From: an uncultured bacterium
GTDB lineage: Bacteria; Verrucomicrobiota; Lentisphaeria; Victivallales; UBA1829
Reading direction: 5' to 3'
Assembly: GCA_902774245.1 (NCBI GenBank)
Contig: CACYHQ010000002.1
Span: 1 to 64,000 of the forward strand
Length of the DNA: 64,000 bases
Numbering within the stretch: the first letter of the stretch is position 1; every line of letters starts with the position of its first letter. A model generated the notes under the pieces. It was given only the letters and a program-made list of their open reading frames with translations, searched no databases and was not told where the DNA came from. The translations under genes and the position numbers were made by a program. This document shows positions 29,055 to 39,382 of this stretch, in pieces.

Positions 29055-31265
29055 ATGACGATTGTCTCGTTCATCCTGTTCCTCGCCTTCGCCGGTGCCC
29101 TCACCTGGTTCATCGTGCGAAAACAAGACGTTGGCTCGAACACCGGCTTCTTCCTCGCCGGCCGCAGCCTCACGTATCCCCTGATCGCGGCGTCCCTGCT
29201 GCTCACCAACCTCTCCACCGAACAGATGGTCGGCCTGAACGGTTCCGCGTTCCGCCAGGGCCTCTGCGTGATGGCGTGGGAAGTGGTCGCCGTGGTCTCC
29301 CTCGTCGCCATGGCATGGTTCTTCCTTCCAAAGTTCCTGAAGAGCGGCGTGACCACCGTGCCGGAATACCTGGAACTGCGCTACGGCAAGTCCACGGGCA
29401 CGATCGCGAACGCGATCTTCCTGTTCTTCTACGTCTTCCTTCTGCTCCCGCTGATCCTGTACACGGGCGCCGTCGCCCTGAAGCAGATCCTCGACTTCCA
29501 GACGCTCCTCCCCGGCCTCAGCGACACGGCGATCCTTTGGATCGCGATCTGGCTGATCGGCCTCATGGGCTGCGCCTACTCGCTGTTCGGCGGCCTCCGC
29601 ACCTGTGCCGTGCTCGACACCATCAACGGCATCGGCCTCCTCATCGGCGGCTTCATGATCGTGTTCTTCGCCCTGAGCAAGGTCTCCGCGATCAACGGCG
29701 GCGAACTCTCCCTCATGCAGTCCCTCTCCGAGGTCAAAAACGCCCACGCCGACATGTTCAACACCTTCGGCCGTCCGAAATCCGAAGTCCCGTTCGGCAC
29801 CCTCTTCACCGGCGTTCTCATCATCAACATGTTCTACTGGTGCACAAACCAGCAGATCATCCAGCGCACGTTCGGCGCGAAGGGCCTCGCCGAAGGCCAG
29901 AAGGGCGTCCTGCTCTGCGGTCTCCTGAAGCTCCTCGGTCCGCTGTACCTCGTGCTCCCCGGCATGATCGCGTTCTACTTCGCCTGCAAAGGCCTGCTTG
30001 ACCTCGACATGAACTCCTCCGCGCTCGCCTACGGCAAGCTCGTGACGTTCGTGCTGCCGAACTGGCTCGCCGGCTTCTTCGGCGCGGTCCTCATCGGCGC
30101 GGTCCTCTCCAGCTTCAACGGCGCGCTGAACTCCTCCTGCACGCTGTTCAGCATCGGCTTCTACAAGGGCCTCATCAATCCGCAGGCGGAAGACAAGAAG
30201 GTCGTCCGCTCCGGCCGTATCTTCGGCCTTATCATCGCCGTCCTCTGCATGTGCGGCGCTCCGCTCCTCGCGAACACCTCCAGCATCTTCGACTACCTCC
30301 AGAAGACCAACGGCATCTACAACATCCCGCTGTTCGCCATCATCGTGGTCGGCATGCTCACCAAGTTCGTGCCGAAGATGGCCGCGAACGTCGCCCTCTT
30401 CGTCGGCGTCGTCCTGATCGCCTTCCTCACGTTCGGCGATCCCGCCACCGTGCAGAAAGTCACCGGCGGCATGAACATCTACCACGTCGACACCATCGTC
30501 TTCCTGATCCTCGTCGCCATCATGGGCATCTGGTCGTTCGTCGCTCCGCGCAAGGAAGCGTTCGTCCAGCAGGACGCCAAGGCGGTCGACATGACCCCGT
30601 GGAAGTTCTCCTGGGTCGCCGGCGGACTCCTCCTCGTCCTCGTCGGCCTCATCTACGCCAGCTTCGCCGACTTCAGCGCGCTGAAGGATAACGACACCGA
30701 GCCCGTGCCGTATCACTGGGAGCTCATCGCCACCGACATCGCCAACAAGGAAATGATCGCCCTCGAGATCGACGAAACCGAACAGGGCGTCATCATCACC
30801 GAGATCAAGGCGTCCATCGACGAGTTCGACAAGGGCAAGAACAAGCCCGCCGACACCGCCGTCACGCGCAAGATCGTCTACCAGACCATCGGCAAGCATT
30901 ACGCCAAGGCGAAAGGCTTCACCGACGCTCAGATCGAAGCCTTCAACAAGCTCGTCGAGCGTGAAGCCGCGAAGAGTGCGAAGGAAGCCGACGACATCAA
31001 GAAAGCGACCGAACCCGCCGTCAAGAAGTTCTTCAAGGCTGTCATCGAAGGCATCGAGGAAAGCGCGGAAACGGTCAAGAAGGAAGCTTCCGAAGCTGCC
31101 GACGCTGTCAAGAAAGACGGCGAAACCGCCTCCGACTCCATCAATAAGAGCCTCGAAGGCTTTTCCGAAGGCGTCGGCGGGGCCGTTCAGGGCGCGGTCG
31201 ACAACGTCAACAAGGGCGTCAGCGGAGTCGCCTCCGGCATCTCCGACACGCTCAACAACCTCTGA
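29055..31265 (+). CDS. Sodium:solute symporter with long amphipathic tail
   Basis: 736 residues. Residues 1 to about 540 form an SSS-family transporter: about fourteen helices, GFFLAGRSLTYPLIAASLLL near the start, and conserved GCAYSLFGGLRT and NQQIIQRTFGAK. It should import a sugar, probably arabinose or its oligomers given the neighbours, with sodium. The last ~195 residues are not part of the family. They are a hydrophilic helical tail rich in Ala, Lys, Glu and Ser (VKKEASEAADAVKKDGETAS-like), ending in Gly/Val/Asn repeats. The next gene encodes a secreted protein of the same composition. The tail's function is unknown. Confidence 0.88.
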   Translation: MTIVSFILFLAFAGALTWFIVRKQDVGSNTGFFLAGRSLTYPLIAASLLLTNLSTEQMVGLNGSAFRQGLCVMAWEVVAVVSLVAMAWFFLPKFLKSGVTTVPEYLELRYGKSTGTIANAIFLFFYVFLLLPLILYTGAVALKQILDFQTLLPGLSDTAILWIAIWLIGLMGCAYSLFGGLRTCAVLDTINGIGLLIGGFMIVFFALSKVSAINGGELSLMQSLSEVKNAHADMFNTFGRPKSEVPFGTLFTGVLIINMFYWCTNQQIIQRTFGAKGLAEGQKGVLLCGLLKLLGPLYLVLPGMIAFYFACKGLLDLDMNSSALAYGKLVTFVLPNWLAGFFGAVLIGAVLSSFNGALNSSCTLFSIGFYKGLINPQAEDKKVVRSGRIFGLIIAVLCMCGAPLLANTSSIFDYLQKTNGIYNIPLFAIIVVGMLTKFVPKMAANVALFVGVVLIAFLTFGDPATVQKVTGGMNIYHVDTIVFLILVAIMGIWSFVAPRKEAFVQQDAKAVDMTPWKFSWVAGGLLLVLVGLIYASFADFSALKDNDTEPVPYHWELIATDIANKEMIALEIDETEQGVIITEIKASIDEFDKGKNKPADTAVTRKIVYQTIGKHYAKAKGFTDAQIEAFNKLVEREAAKSAKEADDIKKATEPAVKKFFKAVIEGIEESAETVKKEASEAADAVKKDGETASDSINKSLEGFSEGVGGAVQGAVDNVNKGVSGVASGISDTLNNL

Positions 31266-31299
31266 TCAGCCCGTCTGACCAGACCCGCCAAGGGTATCC

Positions 31300-31332
31300 C
31301 GGGCGTCCGGACTCGTTTCGGACGCCCGTTTT
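31300..31332 (+). terminator. Terminator of the symporter gene
   Basis: CGGGCGTCCG, nine-base loop, CGGACGCCCG, then TTTT. Confidence 0.8.
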
Positions 31333-31402
31333 AGCCTGAATCAAAATAGGCAACATCCAATTCGATTCACTTCGAACAGAACAGAAAGGAGATCCCCCAG
31401 TT

Positions 31403-32251
31403 ATGTTCTCCCTCAAACGCACCGTCTTTATTCTGTCTTCCGCCATACTGTCCGCGACCGCGGTTGAACTCGCGGCACAGGATGCCGTACCGTCCGGCGC
31501 GCAGGCCGCATCCGGCACACAGGAAACGAAGGAAGAATCCGGAAATCTGATCCGGCGCGGCATCGAATCGCTCAAGAAAGGCGCGGCCGACATCAAGGCA
31601 GGCACAAGCGAACTCGTCAAGGCAGGTCTGAACGAGGCGAAGGACAAAGCCGGGGACCTTGCCGACAAGGGCGCCGATGTGTACCGGAAGGGTGCCGAAG
31701 AGATTCGGAAAGGCGCCGAAGAGATTCGGAAAGGCGCGGAAGGGCTTGCCGGGAAAGCCCTTGAGGAATACCAGAAGGATGTTGAGGAAATCAAAGTCGC
31801 CGCGGACGAACTGAAGGCCGCCGCCGAAGAGATCATCAAAAAGAACGTCGACAACATCGACGCCGGATCCCGGGACCTTGCCCGCAAGGGCGCCGAACAA
31901 TACCGGAAAGGTGCGGAGGAGATCAAATCCGCCGCCGATGACCTCAAGACCGCGGCGGATGAGATCATCCAGTCTTCCCGGAACGAACTCCGCGCCGGTT
32001 CCATGCTTGCGGCAAAAGCGTATGAGAAGATGACCAGGAAAGGCGTCGACAAACTCCAGAAAAGCGCCGAAGGCATCAGGAAAGGCGCGGAAGAACTTGT
32101 CGGAAAGGGGCTCGACAAGCTCAAATTCGATTCCGACCGCGAGGCCGCGGAAGCATACCGTCAGGCCGCAGAAGAATATCGTCTGGCGGCTGAAGAATAC
32201 CGCCGGGCTGCTGAAGAATACAGGAGAAAGCTTCAGGCTGGCGACAAATAG
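31403..32251 (+). CDS. Secreted LEA/apolipoprotein-like repeat protein
   Basis: 282 residues. A signal peptide (MFSLKRTVFILSSAILSATA, cleaved near Ala) is followed by an almost wholly helical, charged sequence. This is built of 7- and 11-residue repeats such as RKGAEEIRKGAEEI, AADELKAAAEEI and, at the end, EEYR(L/R)AAEEYRRAA. Such amphipathic repeats occur in LEA, apolipoprotein-like and perilipin-like proteins and suggest a membrane- or surface-associated stabilising role. No enzymatic domain is present. The signal peptide is nearly identical to that of the following GH43 gene. Confidence 0.75.
   Translation: MFSLKRTVFILSSAILSATAVELAAQDAVPSGAQAASGTQETKEESGNLIRRGIESLKKGAADIKAGTSELVKAGLNEAKDKAGDLADKGADVYRKGAEEIRKGAEEIRKGAEGLAGKALEEYQKDVEEIKVAADELKAAAEEIIKKNVDNIDAGSRDLARKGAEQYRKGAEEIKSAADDLKTAADEIIQSSRNELRAGSMLAAKAYEKMTRKGVDKLQKSAEGIRKGAEELVGKGLDKLKFDSDREAAEAYRQAAEEYRLAAEEYRRAAEEYRRKLQAGDK
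31691..31737 (+). repeat. 21-base tandem repeat inside the LEA-like gene
   Basis: About two copies of a unit GAAGAGATTCGGAAAGGCGC plus one base, encoding EEIRKGA. Unequal exchange here could change the length of the protein. Confidence 0.7.
32158..32226 (+). repeat. 21-base repeat at the end of the LEA-like gene
   Basis: About three diverged units of the form GC-GAAGAATA-CG, encoding AAEEYR(x) heptads. Confidence 0.65.
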
Positions 32252-32273
32252 TAACACCGAATTCGTCTATTCT

Positions 32274-32298
32274 CTCCCCGTTTCCGGGGAGTTTGTTT
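32274..32298 (+). terminator. Terminator after the LEA-like gene
   Basis: CTCCCCG, TTTC loop, CGGGGAG, then TTTGTTT. Confidence 0.7.
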
Positions 32299-32352
32299 AC
32301 CATTTTTACAAATATCTGATTCAGTCCAACAGCAAGAAAGGAGCGATGAATC

Positions 32353-34548
32353 ATGTTCTCCCTCAAACACACCCTCCTCATCCTGTCAGCGATCGCGCTG
32401 TCCGCAACGGCGGTCGAGCTCGCAGCACAGGACCAGCAACAACAGGGCCTGCCCCGTCAGCAGCGCCAGGAACAGCGGCGGCAACGCCGTCAGGAAGCCG
32501 GAGCTGTCCGCCGGGAGATTGTTGACGGGCTCGAGACCCCCCGTCGGGAACGTCCGCAGCAGCGCGAGGACGTCCGTCAGGGACGGCGCGGCAACCGTCA
32601 AGCCCAGATGGCTGCAAACGGTGCCCAGTCCGCCGCTGCGCAATCCGGCGAAGTGAAGCCCATCGGCGAATACAAGCCGGTCGACAACCCGGTCTTCAAG
32701 CACAAATACACCGCCGACCCGGCGCCCGTGGTGATCGGCGACACGCTCTGGCTCATCACCAGCCACGACCACACCGCGGAGAATGGCCGTCCGAACCCGA
32801 ACTACACGATGAAGGACTGGTGCCTCTTCTCCACGAAGGACATGAAGACCTGGACGGAATGGCCCGCCCCGATCCCCGTTTCCGACTTCAAATGGGACAC
32901 CACGCACACCGCTTACGCAGCGCAGATGATCGCGCGCAACGGCAAGTACTACCTCTATACCAGCACCAACGGCGCGGGCATCGGCGTCGCGGTCGCCGAC
33001 AAGCCGGAAGGCCCCTACAAGGACGCTATCGGCAAGCAGCTCGTGAAGCCGGAAGACTGTTTCGCCACCCAGCACTCCTGGGCGTGCATCGACCCGACCG
33101 TCCTGATCGATGACGACGGCCAGGCGTACCTCATCTGGGGTAACGGGCACTGCTACTATGCCAAACTCAAGGAAAACATGATCGAGCTCGACGGCCCGGT
33201 CAAGAGCCTCGACGTCGACTGGAAGCAGTACCGCTTCACCGAAGGCCCCTGGATCCACAAGTACAACGGCAAGTATTACCTCACCTACGCCTCCGGGTTC
33301 ATGCCCGAACGCATCGCCTACGCCATGGCCGACAGCATCGACGGCCATTTCGAGGCGAAGGGCATCCTCTGCGAAGGCAACAAGAACACAAGCACGAACC
33401 ACCCCGGCATCGCACAGTTCAACGGCCAGTGGTATTTCTTCTACCACGACGGCACGCTCCCGGGCGGCGGCAGCTACAACCGCTCCGTCTGCATCGACAA
33501 GCTCGAGTACAACGCCGACGGCACCATGAAACCCATCGTCATGACCAAGGATGGCATCTTCTCCGGTAATTCCGCGGCTTCCGGGGGCGGCACGATGACC
33601 AACCCGGTCGACGTGAAGACCACCGGCAACCCGCTCTTCAAGGACGTCTGGACCGCCGACCCCGCCGCGCTCGTCGTCGGCGACACGCTGTACCTCTACG
33701 CCGGGCACGACGACGCCCACGGACGCGAGATGTTCACGATCAAGGCGTGGCGCGCCTACTCCACCAAGGACCTCGTGAACTGGAAATCCTACGGCGACGT
33801 GCTCACCTCCACCGACTTCCCGTATGGACAGAAGAACACCTGCTGGGCCGCGCAGGTCGTGAAGAAGGGCGACACCTACTACTGGTACGTCACCATCCGC
33901 AACGACAAGTACGGCGGACAGTCCATCAACGTCGCGACCTCCGACAAACCGATCGGCCCCTGGAAGACCTACGAAAAGCCCGTGGTCACCGACAATCTGA
34001 CCAACGGATTCATGGGCTGGAACGACATCGACCCGACCTGCCTCATCGACGACGACGGCACCGCCTGGCTCTGCTGGGGCAACGGCAACTGCTATCTCGC
34101 CAAGCTGAAAGACAACATGCTTGAGCTCGACGGCGAGATCACCGACCTGAAGATGCAGAGCTACGAGGAAGGCCCCTGGCTCTACAAGCGCAACGGCCTC
34201 TACTACTGCATCTACGCGTCCCGTCCCTATCTCGACGAGGCCAACCACAAGCAGCCGCAGGGCAGCGAGGTCATCGCCTACGCCACCGCCGAAAAGATCA
34301 CCGGCCCGTGGACCTACCGCGGACAGGTCACCGGCACCGCGCGCAACAGCTTCACCATCCACCCCGCCGTGGTCGATTTCAAGGGACGTACGTTCCTCTT
34401 CTACCACAACGCCGCGCTCTCCATCAACGGCGAAGGCGGCGCGCTCGGCCGCCGCGCGGTCTGCGTGGACGAGATGTTCTTCAACGAAGACGGCACGATC
34501 AAGCCCGTCCGCCAGACCAACGAAGGAATTCAGGAACCGGTCAAGTAA
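32353..34548 (+). CDS. Secreted tandem GH43 arabinofuranosidase/xylosidase-like enzyme
   Basis: 731 residues. A signal peptide (MFSLKHTLLILSAIALSATA) is followed by a Gln/Arg-rich linker to about residue 95 and two five-bladed GH43 domains (about 105-405 and 415-728). Each domain shows its catalytic Asp near the start (DPAPVVIGDTLW and DPAALVVGDTLY). It also has the second Asp in DPTVLIDDDGQAYLIWGNG or DPTCLIDDDGTAWLCWGNG, and the acid Glu in TEGPWIHK or EEGPWLYK. Both domains look complete. The enzyme should release arabinose or xylose from plant glycans outside the cytoplasm and so feed the symporter and ara genes just upstream. Confidence 0.9.
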   Translation: MFSLKHTLLILSAIALSATAVELAAQDQQQQGLPRQQRQEQRRQRRQEAGAVRREIVDGLETPRRERPQQREDVRQGRRGNRQAQMAANGAQSAAAQSGEVKPIGEYKPVDNPVFKHKYTADPAPVVIGDTLWLITSHDHTAENGRPNPNYTMKDWCLFSTKDMKTWTEWPAPIPVSDFKWDTTHTAYAAQMIARNGKYYLYTSTNGAGIGVAVADKPEGPYKDAIGKQLVKPEDCFATQHSWACIDPTVLIDDDGQAYLIWGNGHCYYAKLKENMIELDGPVKSLDVDWKQYRFTEGPWIHKYNGKYYLTYASGFMPERIAYAMADSIDGHFEAKGILCEGNKNTSTNHPGIAQFNGQWYFFYHDGTLPGGGSYNRSVCIDKLEYNADGTMKPIVMTKDGIFSGNSAASGGGTMTNPVDVKTTGNPLFKDVWTADPAALVVGDTLYLYAGHDDAHGREMFTIKAWRAYSTKDLVNWKSYGDVLTSTDFPYGQKNTCWAAQVVKKGDTYYWYVTIRNDKYGGQSINVATSDKPIGPWKTYEKPVVTDNLTNGFMGWNDIDPTCLIDDDGTAWLCWGNGNCYLAKLKDNMLELDGEITDLKMQSYEEGPWLYKRNGLYYCIYASRPYLDEANHKQPQGSEVIAYATAEKITGPWTYRGQVTGTARNSFTIHPAVVDFKGRTFLFYHNAALSINGEGGALGRRAVCVDEMFFNEDGTIKPVRQTNEGIQEPVK

Positions 34549-34590
34549 TCCCGGAGCGTTTTCAGACGCGATTATCCTGCACAACGCACA

Positions 34591-34627
34591 GCCGCCCCCG
34601 CCGGTCAAACGGCCCGGGCGGCTTTTT
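34591..34627 (+). terminator. Terminator of the tandem GH43 gene
   Basis: GCCGCCC-CGCCGG, TCAAA loop, matching CGGCC-GGGCGGC, then TTTTT. Confidence 0.8.
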
Positions 34628-34730
34628 CACAGTTTTGAGGGAGAGAAAAGGGAAAGAGAAACGAAATACCTGCGTCCGGACACAAAAAAAGCGGACGCAT
34701 CGGAAACGCGTTCGCCGTCAAACTCAAAAG

Positions 34731-34804
34731 TGGCTGCCCGTCCAGGACTCGAACCTAGACTAAATGAACCAGAATCACTTGTGCTACCATTACACCAACG
34801 GGCA
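34731..34804 (-). tRNA. tRNA-Gln (CUG anticodon)
   Basis: Acceptor TGCCCGT with ACGGGCA, encoded CCA. Anticodon stem AGTGA/TCATT around loop TTCTGGT (anticodon CTG). T arm with TTCGAGT loop. Its promoter is directly upstream. Confidence 0.92.
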
Positions 34805-34818
34805 GTGAATGAGATATT

Positions 34819-34846
34819 AATATAGCCGGATTTGCGGAAAATGCAA
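34819..34846 (-). promoter_or_regulatory. Promoter of tRNA-Gln
   Basis: On the minus strand, TTGCAT, 16 bases, TATATT. Apart from this and the next promoter, 34847-34988 shows nothing. Confidence 0.6.
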
Positions 34847-34988
34847 ATCGAAAACGCGGACGACACCGAAAAAACATGAAAAAAAAGGGAGAAGCGAGCG
34901 GTTTTTCGCCCGGCGTTTTTTGCGCGGCGCACACGGGTCCCGTCCGTCCGGAATCTCAGGATAATAACGGAGTAAACACAAACGGCAG

Positions 34989-35017
34989 TTGATTTTATGC
35001 ATGTCCGCGTGTATATT
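34989..35017 (+). promoter_or_regulatory. Promoter of the oxidoreductase operon
   Basis: TTGATT, 17 bases, TATATT, 36 bases before the ferredoxin gene. Confidence 0.7.
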
Positions 35018-35053
35018 ATATACTCCATGTTTTTTTGAGAAAGGACATTGCTC

Positions 35054-35290
35054 ATGGAAACGAAACCGAAAAAGACATTCCGCTGCGACATCGCGTTCGA
35101 CGAATGCAAGGGCTGTTCCCGCTGCGTCGAAGCGTGTCCGCGTTCCCTCCTCAAACTCGGCGACGCCATCAACATGATGGGCTTCCCCGCCGCCGTCTAC
35201 GCCGGCGAAGGCTGCATCGGCTGCGGCGCATGCTACTACAGCTGCCCGGAACCCGGCGCGATCACGATCGTCGAGATCACGGAAGACTGA
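35054..35290 (+). CDS. vorD: 2-oxoacid:ferredoxin oxidoreductase, delta (ferredoxin) subunit
   Basis: 78 residues with two 4Fe-4S motifs: [12 protein letters not shown] near the start and [12 protein letters not shown] near the end. It carries electrons from the catalytic subunits to a free ferredoxin. The ATG at 35054 is used because AAGGA lies eight bases ahead; a TTG two codons upstream is closer to it. It is the first gene of the operon delta, alpha, beta-gamma. Confidence 0.85.
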   Translation: METKPKKTFRCDIAFDECKGCSRCVEACPRSLLKLGDAINMMGFPAAVYAGEGCIGCGACYYSCPEPGAITIVEITED

Positions 35291-35303
35291 AAGGAGCCTC
35301 AAT

Positions 35304-36368
35304 ATGAATAGAACCAACCGCGTGCTTCTGAAAGGCAACGAGGCTGCCGTGTACGGTGCCCTGCTCGCCGGATGCGAATGCTACTTCGGATACCCGATCA
35401 CGCCCGCCAGCGAGATCGCCCACGCCTCCGCCCGTCTTTTCCCGGCCATGGGCCGCGTCTTCATCCAGGCGGAATGCGAAATCGCCTCCATCAACATGGT
35501 AATGGGCGCGTCCGCCGCCGGCAAACGCGTCATGACCGCGTCCAGCGGCCTCGGCATCAGCCTCAAACAGGAAGGCGTCTCCTACATCGCCACCGCCGAA
35601 CTGCCCTGCGTCATCGTCGACGTGATGCGCGGCGGCCCCGGCCTCGGCAACATCTCCCCCGAACAGGCGGACTACAACCAGGTCGTGAAGGGCGGCGGCC
35701 ACGGCGGCTACCGCTGCATCGTGCTCTCACCCGGCTCCGTGCAGGAAATGTGCGACCTGACCATGCATGCGTTCGACCTCGCCGACAAATACCGCACTCC
35801 GGTCTACGTCCTCACTGACGGCATGATCGGCCAGATGATGGAAAAACTTGAGCTGCCGGAACCCCGTCCGCGCCGCATGCCGCCCGCCTGGTCGCTTGAC
35901 CGCAACGTCAGCACCGACAACTGGATCAGCTCCATCTATATGGATCCCGTCGACCTTGAAGAGACGAACCGCCGCCTCAACCGCAAGTACGACGAGATCC
36001 GCGCGAAGGAACAGCTCGTCGAGGAGTTCATGATGGACGATGCGGAATATGCGTTCGTCGCGTACGGCATCGCCTCCCGCATGGCGCGTTCCGCCGTGGA
36101 TGAGCTCCGCAAGCAGGGCGTGAAGATCGGCCTCGTCCGTCCGAAAACCCTCTTCCCGTTCCCCGAAAACGCGCTCCGCAAGGCCGTCAAGAACGGCGTG
36201 AAGCAGTTCTTCTCCGTCGAAATGAGCAACGGCCAGATGATCGACGACGTCCGCCTCGCCATCGAGTGCGCGCGTCCCGTCGCCCTCATCAACCGCATGG
36301 GCGGCAACGTGCCGACCGTGGAAGAAATCGTGAACCGTACGATGGATGCGATCAAAGGAGGAAAGTGA
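35304..36368 (+). CDS. vorB: 2-oxoacid:ferredoxin oxidoreductase, alpha subunit (VorB type)
   Basis: 354 residues. Holds the pyrimidine-binding and transketolase C-like domains of the enzyme that decarboxylates a 2-oxoacid to an acyl-CoA and reduces ferredoxin. The start [17 protein letters not shown], followed by [26 protein letters not shown] and RGGPGLGNI, is close to the VorB (3-methyl-2-oxobutanoate) type. The true substrate (branched-chain acids or 2-oxoglutarate) cannot be fixed by eye. AAAGGAG precedes the ATG. Confidence 0.88.
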   Translation: MNRTNRVLLKGNEAAVYGALLAGCECYFGYPITPASEIAHASARLFPAMGRVFIQAECEIASINMVMGASAAGKRVMTASSGLGISLKQEGVSYIATAELPCVIVDVMRGGPGLGNISPEQADYNQVVKGGGHGGYRCIVLSPGSVQEMCDLTMHAFDLADKYRTPVYVLTDGMIGQMMEKLELPEPRPRRMPPAWSLDRNVSTDNWISSIYMDPVDLEETNRRLNRKYDEIRAKEQLVEEFMMDDAEYAFVAYGIASRMARSAVDELRKQGVKIGLVRPKTLFPFPENALRKAVKNGVKQFFSVEMSNGQMIDDVRLAIECARPVALINRMGGNVPTVEEIVNRTMDAIKGGK

Positions 36369-36370
36369 TC

Positions 36371-37855
<1,485 letters not shown>

Positions 37856-37921
37856 GCTCAAACCTGAGACATATCACTCCCCTCATCATTCACGATCCCA
37901 CGAGATGAAAGCGAGGCGTCC

Positions 37922-38710
37922 ATGAACAGAATCTACTACTTTTCATCGACCGGCAACACCCTGGCGGCCGCGCGCGAATTCGCGGCGAAGCTCGGCGACA
38001 CGGAACTCTGCTCCATCGCCGACCTCGACCGCGCCGAGGAGGTCGATCTCTCCGGCGCGGACACCGTAGGCATCTTCTTCCCCGTGTACTGCTTCGGCCT
38101 GCCGGGGATCGTCCAGAAATTCGTCTCCCGGATCGTGAAAGGGAGCGGCAAATACGTCTACTCGCTGTGCACCTGCGGCGGCATGAAAGGCTCCGCGGCG
38201 TACATCCTGGAGGCGCTGCTGAAGGAACGCGACATCAAGCTCGCGATCTCGTTCAGCCTGACCATGCCGTCCAACTACATCCCGCGCTCCATTCCGGCCT
38301 CCGAAAACCGCATGGAGAAGCTCTTCGCGAAGGCGTCCCGCGACATCGTGTACGCGGTGCGCGCCGTGAAGAACCGCAAGTCCGAGGCGCTTCTGCACGT
38401 GTTCCCGTTCGACGTCTTCGGCGACGCCGTGGCGCAGAAGGCGGTCGCGTTCCTCTCGAACTACGACCGCTATTTCTGGGTCACGGACAAGTGCGATTCC
38501 TGCGGCCTCTGCGAGAAGATCTGCCCGGACTCCAACATCATCATGATGAACGGCATCCCCACCTGGCACGGACACTGCGAGCACTGCCTCGGCTGTCTCC
38601 AGTGGTGCCCGAAGGAGGCCATCCAGTTCCGAAAGGTCACGCTGAAGTACAAACGCTACCACCATCCCGCCGTCAAGGCCGAGGATATGATCCTGAAGAT
38701 CTGCCGCTGA
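37922..38710 (+). CDS. EFR1-type flavodoxin-ferredoxin protein
   Basis: 262 residues: a flavodoxin-like domain (SSTGNTLAAAREFAAKLG, the FMN phosphate loop, at 8-25), then two 4Fe-4S clusters (CDSCGLCEKICP and CEHCLGCLQWCP, about 195-225). It fits the EFR1 ferrodoxin family, which couples flavin to iron-sulfur electron transfer in anaerobes. It lies 66 bases after the oxidoreductase genes and 16 before a nitroreductase gene, so they may share a transcript and electron pool. Confidence 0.85.
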   Translation: MNRIYYFSSTGNTLAAAREFAAKLGDTELCSIADLDRAEEVDLSGADTVGIFFPVYCFGLPGIVQKFVSRIVKGSGKYVYSLCTCGGMKGSAAYILEALLKERDIKLAISFSLTMPSNYIPRSIPASENRMEKLFAKASRDIVYAVRAVKNRKSEALLHVFPFDVFGDAVAQKAVAFLSNYDRYFWVTDKCDSCGLCEKICPDSNIIMMNGIPTWHGHCEHCLGCLQWCPKEAIQFRKVTLKYKRYHHPAVKAEDMILKICR

Positions 38711-38726
38711 AGAAAGGAGCCGGGCC

Positions 38727-39251
38727 ATGAACAACGACCTCATCCAACTCATCATGACGCGCACGAGCATCCGCGCGTTCCAGGACAAGCCCGTTTCCGA
38801 CGAGACTGTCGAAGTGCTCCTGAAGGCCGCGATGGCGGCTCCCTCGGCGAAGAATTCCCGGCCGTGGTCGTTTGTCGTCATCCGCGACCGCGCCCTGCTC
38901 GAAAAGCTCGGGGACAGTCTGCCCAACGCGAAGATGACCGCCACCGCGCCCGTCGCCGTCGTAATCTGCGGCGTGCTCGAAAAGGCGCTCCCCGGCGAGG
39001 CGCGCGATTACTGGATTCAGGACGCCGCGGCCGCGACCGAAAACTTCCTGCTCGCCGTTCACGCGCTCGGTCTCGGCGCGGTCTGGACCGGCGTGCATCC
39101 CATCTCCGAACGCATCCGCATCCTCAAGGACGCCCTGCGTCTCCCGGACGGCATCGAGCCGTTCTGCCTGATCCCGTTCGGTTACCCTGCCGTCCCGGCG
39201 GCAGTGAAGGACAAATGGGATCCGTCCATCGTCCATCAGGACACCTGGTGA
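38727..39251 (+). CDS. Nitroreductase-family oxidoreductase
   Basis: 174 residues, FMN-dependent. The start has MTRTSIRAFQDKPVSDE, the flavin-binding RTSIR segment. It then has AAMAAPSAKNSRPWSFVVI and, late, GLGAVWTGVHP. The short length fits the subgroup often annotated as nitroreductase or NADH-dependent FMN reductase in anaerobes. GAAAGGAG precedes the ATG. Substrate unknown. Confidence 0.88.
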   Translation: MNNDLIQLIMTRTSIRAFQDKPVSDETVEVLLKAAMAAPSAKNSRPWSFVVIRDRALLEKLGDSLPNAKMTATAPVAVVICGVLEKALPGEARDYWIQDAAAATENFLLAVHALGLGAVWTGVHPISERIRILKDALRLPDGIEPFCLIPFGYPAVPAAVKDKWDPSIVHQDTW

Positions 39252-39303
39252 GCTTGCAAGGGCCTTTCCTTCTGTTTTTTACAATCATTTTTTCTTTCTT
39301 CGT

Positions 39304-39331
39304 TTGTATTTATTTCGAATGAAAGTATATT
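39304..39331 (+). promoter_or_regulatory. Promoter of the flavodoxin-peroxidase gene
   Basis: TTGTAT, 16 bases, TATATT, about 50 bases before the start. Confidence 0.55.
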
Positions 39332-39382
39332 AAAACAGTCGGCTATTCTGCCGTATCTTTATCAACAAAACAGGAGGTTATC

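Noticed and set aside
29016..30899. A 627-codon open frame opposite the symporter gene
   Set aside because: Same reason: antisense, Asp/Glu/His-rich, no start signal.
31691..32226. Possible CRISPR-like array
   Set aside because: The repeats are tandem, in frame and without unique spacers; they encode heptads of the LEA-like protein.
32386..34608. A 740-codon open frame opposite the tandem GH43 gene
   Set aside because: Antisense shadow; composition of the reverse of GH43 codons.
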